A DNA stretch of 47,083 nucleotides, taken from contig JACPXZ010000026.1 in NCBI GenBank assembly GCA_016196225.1, positions 1 to 47,083 of the forward strand, read 5' to 3'. Made by a program: the position numbers and the translations under genes. Within the stretch, counting starts at the first letter, position 1. Each line of letters begins with the position of its first letter. Shown one piece after another: positions 1 through 8,597 of this stretch. Source of the DNA: Candidatus Peregrinibacteria bacterium. GTDB lineage: Bacteria > Patescibacteriota > Gracilibacteria > Peribacterales > Peribacteraceae. The notes beneath the pieces were generated by a model. It was not told the origin of the DNA and searched no databases. It was given only the letters and a program-made list of their open reading frames with translations.

Positions 1-401
1 AGTGTGGTTTATGGACGATGGGACCAAAAGTCGATCAGCAGTGTATCTCAATACACAGCAGTTCACGATTGAAGAGCAGAGAATGTTGCAAATGCTTCTT
101 TATAAAGCATTTGCAATTACCTCCAGCTTCAATCGTGATAAAGAATATATTCGATTACGCGTGAGTACGGAAAGTACGAAAAGACTCAAAACGATTGTGG
201 ATCCGTATGTATGTCCATGTTTTCGATACAAATTGCTATAATGACCCCGTAACGACTGACCCGAAAGGGGAGGATCTGAATGAAATCAGATCAATACGCC
301 GATTCCTGTCTATACAAACCAGGTTACGGCTCTTTTAGAGCCTAAAGCCGGTGACAGGAAAAAGATATAGTCTGCACCATATGAAAATATGGATTATGTA
401 C

Positions 402-402
<1 letters not shown>
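1..402 (+). mobile_element. Group I intron in 23S rRNA, 3' portion
   Basis: This is the 3' part of a self-splicing group I intron that interrupts 23S rRNA; its 5' part lies before the window. An endonuclease reading frame ends at 241. After it comes structured non-coding sequence with the typical 3' core: GATATAGTC at 364-372, matching the usual P7 strand, then a P9-like hairpin CCATAT-GAAA-ATATGG at 377-392. Recognisable 23S sequence (GATGTCGGCTCATC) starts at 402. The exact 3' splice site is uncertain, because an intron-terminal G could be 398, 402 or 405. The insertion lies near E. coli 23S position 2500-2505, in the peptidyl-transferase loop. The assignment rests on motif recognition; I did not fold the RNA. 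Confidence 0.8.
2..241 (+). CDS. LAGLIDADG homing endonuclease, C-terminal fragment (intron-encoded)
   Basis: This is the C-terminal end of a two-motif LAGLIDADG homing endonuclease, cut by the window edge. The first visible residues, VWFMDDGTK, are the second LAGLIDADG helix with its catalytic Asp. They are followed by the usual family pattern: LNTQ.F (residues 17-22), E...L..ML...F (24-38) and a terminal VDPYVCPCFRYKLL block resembling the PYI.P.M.YKL ending of intron-encoded enzymes. Proteins of this type cut intron-less 23S alleles and so spread the intron. The frame stays open to the left edge, so the leading GTG is not the true start. The stop lies inside the intron, upstream of the P7/P9 core. 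Confidence 0.88.
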   Translation: MWFMDDGTKSRSAVYLNTQQFTIEEQRMLQMLLYKAFAITSSFNRDKEYIRLRVSTESTKRLKTIVDPYVCPCFRYKLL

Positions 403-790
<388 letters not shown>

Positions 791-875
791 TTCGCGTTTT
801 TTTAAACGTGAAGAACTATCTACATGTTACTGAGAGGGTGGGCAAGATGTGTTCACTCATGATCTTTTAAAAATA

Positions 876-997
876 ATGTCTTGGTGGTTTTAGCGAAGGG
901 GGTACACCTGTTCCCATCCCGAACACAGCAGTTAAGCCCTTCAGCGCCGATGGTAGTGTGGCATCTGCTACGCAAGAGTAGGACGCCGCCAAGACAT
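876..997 (+). rRNA. rrf: 5S ribosomal RNA
   Basis: This is a typical bacterial 5S rRNA about 120 nt long. The terminal helix pairs AATGTCTTGGTGG at the start with CCGCCAAGACATT at the end. Inside are the conserved CCCATCCCGAACAC and GTTAAGCCC segments of loops B and C, and the GATGGTAGTGTGG-like loop E/helix IV. It follows the 23S 3' end by about 85 nt, as in an ordinary 16S-23S-5S transcript. Ends are placed from helix pairing and may be off by one or two bases. Confidence 0.95.
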
Positions 998-1035
998 TGT
1001 TTTTAAAATAAAAAAAGAGCCACTTTTAACATCTT

Positions 1036-1719
1036 ATGCAAGAACGTTTACAGAAAATTTTATCGGCTCGCGGTATTTGCTCCCGGCGGAAGGCCGAGGA
1101 GTATATTCAAGCAGGTCTTGTGAAGGTGAATGGGGAGGTTGCCATGCTTGGGCAGAAGGCGGATCCTGAAAAGGATGTTATTAAAGTGGATGGAACGGTT
1201 TTGAAGGCGCGGCAGGAAATGCTGTACTTCGTCATGAATAAACCGGTTGGTGTTGAGACTTTAGATGCGGTTCCTGCAACATTGCACGGAGCCGTTTTTC
1301 ATGTGGGACGACTGGATAAAGATACGGAAGGACTCCTTCTTCTTACCAATGACGGTTCACTTGCATATCGTCTTACACATCCCAAATTCGATCATGAAAA
1401 GGAATACGAAGTGACGACCGTGCGATCAATCACCGATGGACAACTGCACAAATTAGAACGGGGGGTGACGATTGATGGGTCGAAAACCAAACCGGCAAAA
1501 GTCCGGCGACTGGGAGCATCCTCTTTCACGATTGCTCTTACCGAAGGGCGCAACCGTCAAATAAGGAGAATGTGTCAAAAAGTGGGATGTCCGGTGAAGT
1601 TTTTAAAACGGGTCCGGATTATGACACTTACAGATCCAAAGCTAAAACCCGGTCAGGTTCGGCAACTTACAAAAAAAGAATGCGATAATTTACTCTACGC
1701 TGTAGGATTACAGTCATGA
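1036..1719 (+). CDS. rluB: RsuA/RluB-family rRNA pseudouridine synthase
   Basis: The product converts a specific uridine of rRNA to pseudouridine. The 227-aa protein has an N-terminal S4 RNA-binding domain (residues 1-60, RLQKILSARGICSRRKAEEYI). The catalytic domain carries the family signature GRLDKDTEGLLLLTNDG at about 91-107, with the catalytic Asp in RLDKDTEG. A GRNRQIRRM motif lies near 171-179, as in RsuA, RluB, RluE and RluF. The S4 domain and placement next to 23S/5S favour RluB (23S helix 90) over RsuA (16S), but sequence alone does not fix the target. ATG at 1036 places the S4 domain correctly; no strong Shine-Dalgarno site is visible. The stop overlaps the next start (ATGA). Confidence 0.85.
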   Translation: MQERLQKILSARGICSRRKAEEYIQAGLVKVNGEVAMLGQKADPEKDVIKVDGTVLKARQEMLYFVMNKPVGVETLDAVPATLHGAVFHVGRLDKDTEGLLLLTNDGSLAYRLTHPKFDHEKEYEVTTVRSITDGQLHKLERGVTIDGSKTKPAKVRRLGASSFTIALTEGRNRQIRRMCQKVGCPVKFLKRVRIMTLTDPKLKPGQVRQLTKKECDNLLYAVGLQS

Positions 1720-3113
1720 AAATCATTGCTCACGGTGCAGCTCGAGAGGTGACGGGGACGTGTCACGAGATTCAGGTTGGCAAACATCGTATCCTTCTCG
1801 ATTGCGGACTCTTTCAGGGTGCGCGGCGGGAATCCGCGCAAAAGAACGCAACATTTGCATTTGATCCGAGTACAATCGATGCCGTCATTTTGAGTCATGC
1901 CCACATGGATCATGTGGGGCGGATCCCGGTCCTTTGCAAAAAAGGTTTCAAGGGTCCGGTGTATTGTACCTACGCGACGGCTGATTTGGCGGATGTTATG
2001 TTGCAGGACGGAGGATATATCCAAGAGAAAGATGAAGAATATTTTTGCAAACACCTTAAGGATGTCATGATGGAGTGCGACGGGCCGCTCTATACCCAGG
2101 AGGAAGCGGCCAAATGCAAAGGGACGTTTGTCGGCCGCAATTATCACGAATGGTTTGATGTCGTCCCGGGCGTCAAAGCCCAGTTTCTCGACGCGGGGCA
2201 CATCATCGGAGCGGCGATGGTGCTTTTAGAGATCGAAGAGGGCGGACGCATGCGTCGGGTCGGCTTCAGCGCCGATCTGGGGAGAAACATGCTCCCGATT
2301 ATCCGCAACCCTGAGGCGATGCCGTCGGTGGAAGCGCTCGTTTGTGAAAGTACATACGGAAATCGATTGCATGAAGATGTTGCAACGGCAAAAAACGCAC
2401 TTCGCGACATCGTCGTGAAAACCGCGGAACGCGGGGGAAAAATCGTTATCCCGGCATTCTCTCTCGAGCGAACGCAAGAAATTGTCTACGATCTTCATCT
2501 TCTTTGGGATGCCAAAGAAATTCCCGCGATCCCGATTTTCATCGATTCACCTCTGGCAACTAAAGTCACTGATGTCTTTATGAAGCATCCCGAGTGCTAT
2601 GATCGAGAGATCTATGACAAATTCCTTGCTCGTGCGCATAACCCGTTCCATTTTTCACTCGTCACATATACAGAGAGTGCAGAGGACAGTAAAGCACTCA
2701 ATGGAAAGCCCGGTCCTATGGTGATTATGGCGGGATCGGGGATGTGCGAGGCCGGGCGGATTCGCCATCATCTCCGCAATACGATCGAAGAAACACGCAA
2801 CAGTATTGTGGCCGTGGGGTATATGGCGGAACAGACCCTTGGTCGGCGGATTATCGAGAAGGACATCACGGAGGTGAAGATTTTCAATGAGATGTACCGA
2901 AAGCGTGCGGAAACGCATTACATCAACGCGTATTCCGGTCATGCGGATAAGAATGATTTGGATGCATATATCAGTAAGGTGGAAGGGTTAAAAAAACTGA
3001 TTCTTGTTCACGGGGAACTGAAGCAGATGGAGCCTTTTGCGGAGCGGGTACGGTCGGTAAAAAAAGGTATAGAAGTGCTTACGCCCAAGCGGGAGGAGGA
3101 AATAATCGTATGA
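1716..3113 (+). CDS. Beta-CASP metallo-beta-lactamase RNase (CPSF/Ysh1-like)
   Basis: This 465-aa protein belongs to the metallo-beta-lactamase/beta-CASP nucleases that process RNA. The zinc motif HAHMDH is at residues 61-66. Later motifs are GHIIGA (a metal-binding His), ESTYGNR, the beta-CASP block GSGMCEAGRIRHHL near 340-353, and a C-terminal RMMBL region with NAYSGHADKNDL and LVHGE. This architecture fits cytosolic exo/endonucleases of the KH-less CPSF-like group rather than RNase J, which is longer. It overlaps the pseudouridine synthase upstream by 4 nt and the ABC permease downstream by 4 nt, so the three are probably one transcript. RNA maturation is the natural role next to the rRNA genes; the substrate is unknown. 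Confidence 0.88.
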   Translation: MKIIAHGAAREVTGTCHEIQVGKHRILLDCGLFQGARRESAQKNATFAFDPSTIDAVILSHAHMDHVGRIPVLCKKGFKGPVYCTYATADLADVMLQDGGYIQEKDEEYFCKHLKDVMMECDGPLYTQEEAAKCKGTFVGRNYHEWFDVVPGVKAQFLDAGHIIGAAMVLLEIEEGGRMRRVGFSADLGRNMLPIIRNPEAMPSVEALVCESTYGNRLHEDVATAKNALRDIVVKTAERGGKIVIPAFSLERTQEIVYDLHLLWDAKEIPAIPIFIDSPLATKVTDVFMKHPECYDREIYDKFLARAHNPFHFSLVTYTESAEDSKALNGKPGPMVIMAGSGMCEAGRIRHHLRNTIEETRNSIVAVGYMAEQTLGRRIIEKDITEVKIFNEMYRKRAETHYINAYSGHADKNDLDAYISKVEGLKKLILVHGELKQMEPFAERVRSVKKGIEVLTPKREEEIIV

Positions 3114-3898
3114 CGCGTTCCTCATCATATTCCTTTGGCCAATGCGCGCGCATTGCATTGAGTATGGGGTGGTCGGATTTTTCGCTGCAGTATCGCAGCA
3201 CAGCTCTGGGGATGGTATGGGTATTTCTCAAACCTGCTCTCAAATTCGTTGTCTTGTATGAGGTGTTTAATACGTTGCTCGGGACCAACATCAGGCAGTA
3301 CCCTCTCTACCTCTTCAGCGGCATTATTTTTTGGGAACATTTTTCCGTCACGACCTCTCAGTGCGTCGGCATACTTTTGCAGAAGCAGCGTCTGATCCAG
3401 CGCATACCCTTTCCTCGGATTGTGCTCATGTGGAGTGTAGGGTGGACGAGTTTTATCGTACTGGGCATTCATATGGCGATTCTCTTATTGGCAACTCTCA
3501 TCCTCGGATCAGGCATATCTCCGCGTATTCTGTTTGTGTCGGCCGCGATGCTGCAAATGACCGCGTTGGCGTTGGGCGTGGGAATGATCCTTGCGGCGTA
3601 CAGTCTTCGGTACAGAGACATCGGGCACGCGTGGCAAATCGCGTTACAGCTTCTCTTTTGGCTGACACCCGTCTTTTATCGTCCGCGATTACTGGAGAGC
3701 AGGATCGACGATCTTATCAGGTACCAACCGCTGTCTATCCTCCTCCGCGAGGTTCGCACGCTTTTGGTGTACACCGATCGGTCGTTGGATGACTCCCTAT
3801 GGACAATAGTATTGGTATCCGTTTTTACGGCCGTGGTCCTCGCGTGCGGGATAGGACTCTATCAATATCGTTCCCGATACTTTCTCCATGAGTATTAG
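3110..3898 (+). CDS. Polysaccharide/polyol-phosphate ABC exporter, permease subunit (Wzm/TagG-like)
   Basis: This is the membrane subunit of an ABC-2 type exporter of the Wzm/TagG family, which moves lipid-linked polysaccharide to the outer face of the membrane. The 262-aa protein starts with the amphipathic FSLQYRSTALGMVWVFLKPA segment typical of the family. About six hydrophobic segments follow, with a conserved Y.LRYRDI.H.W motif near 165-175 and WLTPVFY near 187. A good ribosome binding site (GGGAGGAGGAAATAATCGT) precedes the ATG. It overlaps the ATPase gene by 11 nt, supporting a single exporter. The exported glycan is not identifiable from sequence. Confidence 0.88.
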   Translation: MTRSSSYSFGQCARIALSMGWSDFSLQYRSTALGMVWVFLKPALKFVVLYEVFNTLLGTNIRQYPLYLFSGIIFWEHFSVTTSQCVGILLQKQRLIQRIPFPRIVLMWSVGWTSFIVLGIHMAILLLATLILGSGISPRILFVSAAMLQMTALALGVGMILAAYSLRYRDIGHAWQIALQLLFWLTPVFYRPRLLESRIDDLIRYQPLSILLREVRTLLVYTDRSLDDSLWTIVLVSVFTAVVLACGIGLYQYRSRYFLHEY

Positions 3899-4748
3899 TC
3901 CCCTCCTTCGCTCCTCCGTTCCGCTGCGGAGCTACGGCGGGCAGGCCCCCCTTCTTAGGTGTTTGGATATTGATCTCACATACCGCTGTGCGGTCCCCGC
4001 GGGCGGGGGATGGTCATTGCCGTTTGGCAAGACGGAGCACGTCACCATCCCTGCGCTTCGGGATGTGTCGTTCGATCTCCATGAAGGAGAATGGCTGGGG
4101 ATCACCGGTCCCAACGGCAGTGGAAAAACGACGCTGCTGCAGGTATTGGCCGGTCTTCTGGTTCCCGAACGAGGTATCGTGGCGAAGAGGGGGAGAGTAT
4201 CTTGTTTTTTTGGTTTGGGCGAAGGATTTCACCCGGAACGCACCGCCGTTGAAAATCTGCGTTTTTTCCGTTTACTGTATGGTCTATCGGAGGATGACCA
4301 GTATCCGGTTGAGCAAATTATCCGTTTTGCGGGCACAGAGTCCCATAAGGATCTCCCGTTAAAATATTACAGCACGGGATTGCGCATGCGGCTGGCGTTC
4401 TCCGCCGCGATACACGTCGACGCGGATATTTTTCTTTTTGATGAAGTGCTCGCAGTGGGCGATGAAGAATTCCGTGAGAAGTGTTTTACGACGATGCAAT
4501 CATTAAAAGAACGCGGCGCCGCGGTGATTTTGGCGACGCATAATGCTCCCGCTCTCTTCCGTCATTGTGATCGCCTGATCGGCATGCGGAGCGGGAGGAT
4601 CGTCCAGGATGATTCTGTGCGGATTTGGAAACGTCTGCATGAAGAACGACAGGAGCAAGAAAAGATCTGCCGAAGCAATATTCATCGCGTATATCAGCGT
4701 ACCAGAAATAGAAGTCAGCAGCAGTGTCTTGCGGGTTTGGATAAGTAA
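3888..4748 (+). CDS. Polysaccharide ABC exporter, ATP-binding subunit (Wzt/TagH-like)
   Basis: This is the ATPase partner of the upstream permease. The 286-aa protein has Walker A GPNGSGKTT at residues 74-82, an ABC signature in the divergent Wzt form (YYSTGLRMRLAFS), Walker B DIFLFDEVLAVGD and the switch His in LATHN. The C-terminal region is short, without the long carbohydrate-binding domain of full-length Wzt. The first 24 residues (SSVPLRSYGGQA) are encoded by a palindromic repeat found across the genome, so either the protein tail was extended by a repeat or the true start is downstream. Its 3' end overlaps the convergent methyltransferase gene by 34 nt. Confidence 0.9.
   Translation: MSISPLLRSSVPLRSYGGQAPLLRCLDIDLTYRCAVPAGGGWSLPFGKTEHVTIPALRDVSFDLHEGEWLGITGPNGSGKTTLLQVLAGLLVPERGIVAKRGRVSCFFGLGEGFHPERTAVENLRFFRLLYGLSEDDQYPVEQIIRFAGTESHKDLPLKYYSTGLRMRLAFSAAIHVDADIFLFDEVLAVGDEEFREKCFTTMQSLKERGAAVILATHNAPALFRHCDRLIGMRSGRIVQDDSVRIWKRLHEERQEQEKICRSNIHRVYQRTRNRSQQQCLAGLDK
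3897..3960 (+). repeat. Palindromic repeat, family A, in the 5' end of the Wzt-like gene
   Basis: This stretch contains TCCGTTCCGCTGCGGA, an imperfect palindrome, followed by GCTACGGCGGGCAGGC. The 11-mer GGCGGGCAGGC at 3936-3946 recurs at 13973-13983 inside the rplV tail, also next to a palindrome. It is translated here as SSVPLRSYGGQA. Peptides of this kind occur at protein ends in many CPR genomes, from general knowledge, which suggests a mobile short palindromic element that tolerates insertion in coding sequence. Confidence 0.6.
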
Positions 4749-5743
4749 GAATTCAGTTTTTGTTCGGTTATGCGCAGAGGTGCGGTCAATCGCCAACTGC
4801 GCGTATGTTCCATATGTTGTATGAGATGGAGAAGCGCATCGTGTTCATGCTGTATCTGTCGCAATCGTGCACGGAGATCCGTGCATTCAGATCGTAGTAC
4901 ATCGGTTGTTGTTTTCAGGGTATTCATATGTCGCTGCAATTCCTCATGAGCAATCACCATGTTGACGCGCTGTTTTTCTATTTCACGCAGGTGATTATTG
5001 AGCGGAGTGTTCCCGGTCATGGCATGGAGAAACGATAAAAATTCTTTTGTATGTGAACACGCGTCTTCCGAAAAAATCACGCCGGTGCCGTGAATGCCGG
5101 GGATGGACAGAAAACGGAGGTTGACGGTCGTCTGACGCAAAAAGTCTTCAATCGCAGAGAGCACGCCGTTGCGACTGCCGTTTGACGCGAGCGCGTGACA
5201 CATGCGGCGATTGAACCCGCCGTATGGTTGCAATACATCGGTTTGAGGATCCAATCCTTTGCGCTCATAGGGTTTGCGATGCTCCTCCGGGATATCCGCG
5301 GGATTGTAATAGGCGTCACGACGATCATACGGCCATGTCACATCATGAAGAAGAATAACGGGAAAGTTTTTTTGCCGGAGGGCTTGCTTCTCAATAAGCT
5401 TGAGTTCGTGGAATACGGTGTACCAATTGTGATCGCCATCAATAAGTACCAGGTCGTATTGAGGAATGCGCGGGAGAGCGTCCAGACTTTTTGCGCGATG
5501 GAAATGTAGGGTTGATCCTCTGTCGCGTTGCCAGTCCAAAGGATTATATTTTGGATCGGGATCGATGACGTGTAACGCACCGGATCGTTTTTGGCAAAAG
5601 GACAACAACCGACGCGTGAGATGCCCCTGATCCGATCCGATTTCCACGATTGTTTTTGGCTGAAGAGCGTCGAGGATGGGGAAAAGAACGCTATGCCAGA
5701 GTGTTGAAAATGTGCCGTAGATATGCGATTTTTTCTGAGGCAT
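4715..5743 (-). CDS. Class I SAM-dependent methyltransferase with C-terminal coiled coil
   Basis: The 342-aa product is a Rossmann-fold methyltransferase of the Methyltransf_24/cephalosporin-hydroxylase-like group. Motif I is TIVEIGSDQGHLTRRLL (about 34-50). The acidic strand is YDLVLIDGDHNWYTVFHEL (about 95-113), with the DGDH motif typical of this group, and a later ILLHDVTWP follows. A glycan-decorating O-methyltransferase is plausible from its neighbours. Residues about 255-320 form a heptad-rich coiled coil (EIEKQRVNMVIAHEELQRHM and following), perhaps for oligomerisation or for measuring chain length, as in WbdD-type enzymes. It lies 27 nt downstream of the glycosyltransferase on the same strand. 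Confidence 0.78.
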   Translation of the reverse strand: MPQKKSHIYGTFSTLWHSVLFPILDALQPKTIVEIGSDQGHLTRRLLSFCQKRSGALHVIDPDPKYNPLDWQRDRGSTLHFHRAKSLDALPRIPQYDLVLIDGDHNWYTVFHELKLIEKQALRQKNFPVILLHDVTWPYDRRDAYYNPADIPEEHRKPYERKGLDPQTDVLQPYGGFNRRMCHALASNGSRNGVLSAIEDFLRQTTVNLRFLSIPGIHGTGVIFSEDACSHTKEFLSFLHAMTGNTPLNNHLREIEKQRVNMVIAHEELQRHMNTLKTTTDVLRSECTDLRARLRQIQHEHDALLHLIQHMEHTRSWRLTAPLRITEQKLNSYLSKPARHCC

Positions 5744-5770
5744 AGATGAAGAATAGCGGGTCGATGACGG

Positions 5771-7801
5771 TTATTCCAGAAGCCCCGCCCGCTGGAGAAC
5801 CTTTTTCACAAACGATTTCGTTTGAGGAAAACGACGGAGTTTTTTCCCCACAAACGAAGCGACTTCTTGTTGTTCATGGAAAAACTCCAGTGTTTTGAGC
5901 GCAGAAAACCGTTGTTCCAACGCGTCAACATCTGCCGGTTGATCGAGAATGGTCAAAAGCGCGCCCGCGGTTTCCGCGCCGCATACCGCCCAGGATCGTT
6001 CGTGATGTTTCGGGAGAAGACTCGGCGCGGCTGCCCGCGCGCGTTGCAGGATAGCGGGCAGATCATTCCATCGCGCGCATGGAAATACGTATTCTTCGAT
6101 ACCGTATTCTTGTGTTACCTCCCGCGTCACGGGGAGGTCTTGTACGATGACGGGTTTTCCATAAAAACTCGCGTGCAGTATCGGCAAACCGCAGCTTTCG
6201 TATTGGCTTGGAAAGAGAACGGCGGCGCACTGCGTATAGAGAGCGCGCATGAGGGATGGGTGAACCGCACCGCTTCGCAGATTCCATGTTCTTTGACGTT
6301 CGGTATAGGTCGGCTTTTTATCTGCAAGCACAATCACTCCTTGGTCTTTGGGGATATGTTTGAGCGCGAATTCTATTGCTTTGTGCGCGAAGTGATTGCC
6401 GATGAGCAGGAGAAAGTCGCGATCAAGCGGTATCGTTGATTCTAAAGGCAACACGTGTCGATCATCCCGGCTGGTATTTGCCCCGTTATAGATGACCCGT
6501 CGCGGAAGGGAAGGCCGTTTTTGCAGGATCGAATAAAACGCGTCTTCGATATCCGCGAGTGTCGTTTTACTCACGGTAATGATGCCATCGCAAAAGCGGA
6601 TGCTTTCCCGAAAGGCAATATTCATATGCGTGGTGCAGAGTTGTCCGCATCGCAGCGCGATGACGTCATGCACCGTTGATACGATCCGCACGCCGAGTCG
6701 ATTGAGCAACGCGAGGTGTCCCATGTGAAAGATTTGCTGCGGGACAAACACAAGATCAAACAGCGGGCAGACACCTGCATCAGGATAGTGAATATTCTTA
6801 TAGCGTTTGGAAATCCCGAAAAACGCGTCAACGATCGGACGAATGAGAATATGCGCGTCGCATTGTTTGGTCAGTCGCGGCACAAGTTCGACCAGAAGCT
6901 CGAGCACGTACTGCGATGTTCCGTTATAGACGGCATGCAGGTGGGAGAGATCGATAAGAATTTTTTTACGGTTCGTCCGGGGGGAGAGGATTTCGGCAAA
7001 ATATTCGGCGCCCGATCGTTCCCAGCGCTCATATTCTCCCACTCGTCTGCGATATTCGGGAAATCGTTCGTTGAGCACGGCGCTATGCCGTTCTTCCAGT
7101 CGGATTTTTTCGGCCGGAGTGAACGACGGGATGTCGTGATGAAAGACGAATGCGCGGTTGGCCATGACGATGGAGTATCCGTAACGATTGATGCGCATGC
7201 AGAAGTCATTTTCTTCGTTGTATCCCTTGCCGTAGATGGGATCGAACAAACCAAATCGCTTGATCAACTCCCTGCGGATCATCATGCAAAAGCCGACTCC
7301 GGTGGGGAGACGGGCGGTGCGGGGAAGGTGATTCTTCAACATGTTCCATTGTGTGTAGGAGAGATCGGGCGTGCGTGGATCTTCCGATAGAGGCGGGAAT
7401 GACAGGATCGTCGCGTGATTACTCCGTGGACAACAGACGCCTGTACGATCGTTGAGATAAAGGCAAGAGAGCATTTCCTCGACCGACCCCTCCGTAAGTT
7501 CGGCATCGGCATTGAGGAGCAGAATGTCGTTATCCGTCGCGTCAATATCGAATACCGCGCGATTGCATGTTTTTACAAAACCAAGATTGGCGGTGTTTCG
7601 CACGTATCGGGCGTTCGGCATGTGCTCCAGAGTAATCCGGATTTGTCGCGCGAAATTTGATTCCGCACTCGCGTCATCGATGACCAGGATCGTGTGTCGC
7701 GCGTCAACGTATTTTTTGCACGACGCCACGCAGTTGCGCACGGTTGGCAGTTGATTGTATGCGGGAATAATGACGGTAACGCGTCGATCGATTATTGGCA
7801 T
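5771..7801 (-). CDS. Bifunctional glycosyltransferase, GT2 plus GT4 domains
   Basis: This 676-aa protein joins two glycosyltransferases. Residues about 7-235 form a GT-A family 2 domain: TVIIPAYNQLPTVRNCV, the nucleotide-binding Asp in VIDDAS, and the metal-binding triad region LLLNADAEL. Residues about 290-610 form a GT-B family 4 domain: ILIDLSHLHAVYNGTSQYV, then the C-terminal donor site FPSQYESCGLPILHASFYGKPVI with its E-x7-E pattern. Each domain has its expected length. Such fusions assemble surface polysaccharide by adding two successive sugars. It heads a two-gene minus-strand operon with the methyltransferase and is divergent from the sulfotransferase-like gene, 46 bp away. Confidence 0.85.
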   Translation of the reverse strand: MPIIDRRVTVIIPAYNQLPTVRNCVASCKKYVDARHTILVIDDASAESNFARQIRITLEHMPNARYVRNTANLGFVKTCNRAVFDIDATDNDILLLNADAELTEGSVEEMLSCLYLNDRTGVCCPRSNHATILSFPPLSEDPRTPDLSYTQWNMLKNHLPRTARLPTGVGFCMMIRRELIKRFGLFDPIYGKGYNEENDFCMRINRYGYSIVMANRAFVFHHDIPSFTPAEKIRLEERHSAVLNERFPEYRRRVGEYERWERSGAEYFAEILSPRTNRKKILIDLSHLHAVYNGTSQYVLELLVELVPRLTKQCDAHILIRPIVDAFFGISKRYKNIHYPDAGVCPLFDLVFVPQQIFHMGHLALLNRLGVRIVSTVHDVIALRCGQLCTTHMNIAFRESIRFCDGIITVSKTTLADIEDAFYSILQKRPSLPRRVIYNGANTSRDDRHVLPLESTIPLDRDFLLLIGNHFAHKAIEFALKHIPKDQGVIVLADKKPTYTERQRTWNLRSGAVHPSLMRALYTQCAAVLFPSQYESCGLPILHASFYGKPVIVQDLPVTREVTQEYGIEEYVFPCARWNDLPAILQRARAAAPSLLPKHHERSWAVCGAETAGALLTILDQPADVDALEQRFSALKTLEFFHEQQEVASFVGKKLRRFPQTKSFVKKVLQRAGLLE

Positions 7802-7847
7802 GACGGAAAATAATGAACATGGACATTATAGATGATGTGGTTACCAT

Positions 7848-8597
7848 ATGCATATGGCCCTCGAACTTCCGCATTCCATTTTCTTTCACGTGCCAAAAAC
7901 GGGAGGGACGTGGGTCCGTCAGGCGATCAAAAATGCGGGCATTCCGACGAATGAAGTCGGGAATGGGATTGAAGGGATAAACGATTTCCGACGGATGAAA
8001 CATGCATTTTATCATGCGACTCCACGGACGGTGCATACGCTGGGAAGATTCAATTTTGCTTTTGTGCGCAATCCCCTGACGTGGTATCAATCCCTATGGT
8101 CCTTTCAAATGCAACGTCAATGGGAGAATTTCGTCTTACCCGCGTCGGAGGTGTTTGCTGAATTTATTCAACTGTGCGCGCGCGAAAACCCCGGATTTCT
8201 GGGAAGACTGTATGCGACGGTCTACTCGGTGGATTTTCTCGGTCGTTTTGAGACGCTGGCGGATGATCTCGTACGTGCGCTCCATTTGGCCGGTGAAGAT
8301 TTTGACGAAGATGCCCTTCGTTGTACCCCGCCCGTGAATGTGTTCGGACAGTCTGCTCCATACAAGGAACGTTGTCGGTATACATCTTCTCTTCGCGATC
8401 AAGTAGTCGCGATGGAACAGAATCTTTTTCAAAAGTTTCAGTTCTCTACCGATGCTGTGGAATGTGTTCCGGAAGATATGGTTGAAAATGATCGTCGTGA
8501 CAATACTGTTTGGCCCGGCGATGCCGGTGAAAAAAAACACGTCCCATGGGTCAAAGTCCAATCGGATCGGCGACACCCTTCATTGCAGAGAGAGTGA
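7848..8597 (+). CDS. Sulfotransferase-family protein
   Basis: The 249-aa product resembles sulfotransferases that move sulfate from PAPS to a carbohydrate or lipid. The 5'-phosphosulfate loop is IFFHVPKTGGTWVRQAI (about 11-27). The 3'-phosphate-binding strand is NFAFVRNPLTWYQSLW (about 68-83), with the Arg expected in RNP. The middle carries FLGRFETLADDL, another family feature. Among glycan-export genes it probably sulfates the surface polymer, but no PAPS synthesis gene is in view. Starts at 7848 and 7854 are both possible. The 3' end overlaps lysS, on the opposite strand, by 47 nt. Confidence 0.75.
   Translation: MHMALELPHSIFFHVPKTGGTWVRQAIKNAGIPTNEVGNGIEGINDFRRMKHAFYHATPRTVHTLGRFNFAFVRNPLTWYQSLWSFQMQRQWENFVLPASEVFAEFIQLCARENPGFLGRLYATVYSVDFLGRFETLADDLVRALHLAGEDFDEDALRCTPPVNVFGQSAPYKERCRYTSSLRDQVVAMEQNLFQKFQFSTDAVECVPEDMVENDRRDNTVWPGDAGEKKHVPWVKVQSDRRHPSLQRE

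Noticed and set aside
6716-7390. Plus-strand frame of 224 codons across the glycosyltransferase
   Set aside because: It is antisense to the conserved GT2/GT4 protein and has no motif.
7801-7848. Divergent promoters between the glycosyltransferase and sulfotransferase genes
   Set aside because: Only a weak TATAGA element is visible and no -35 partner, so I do not list it.
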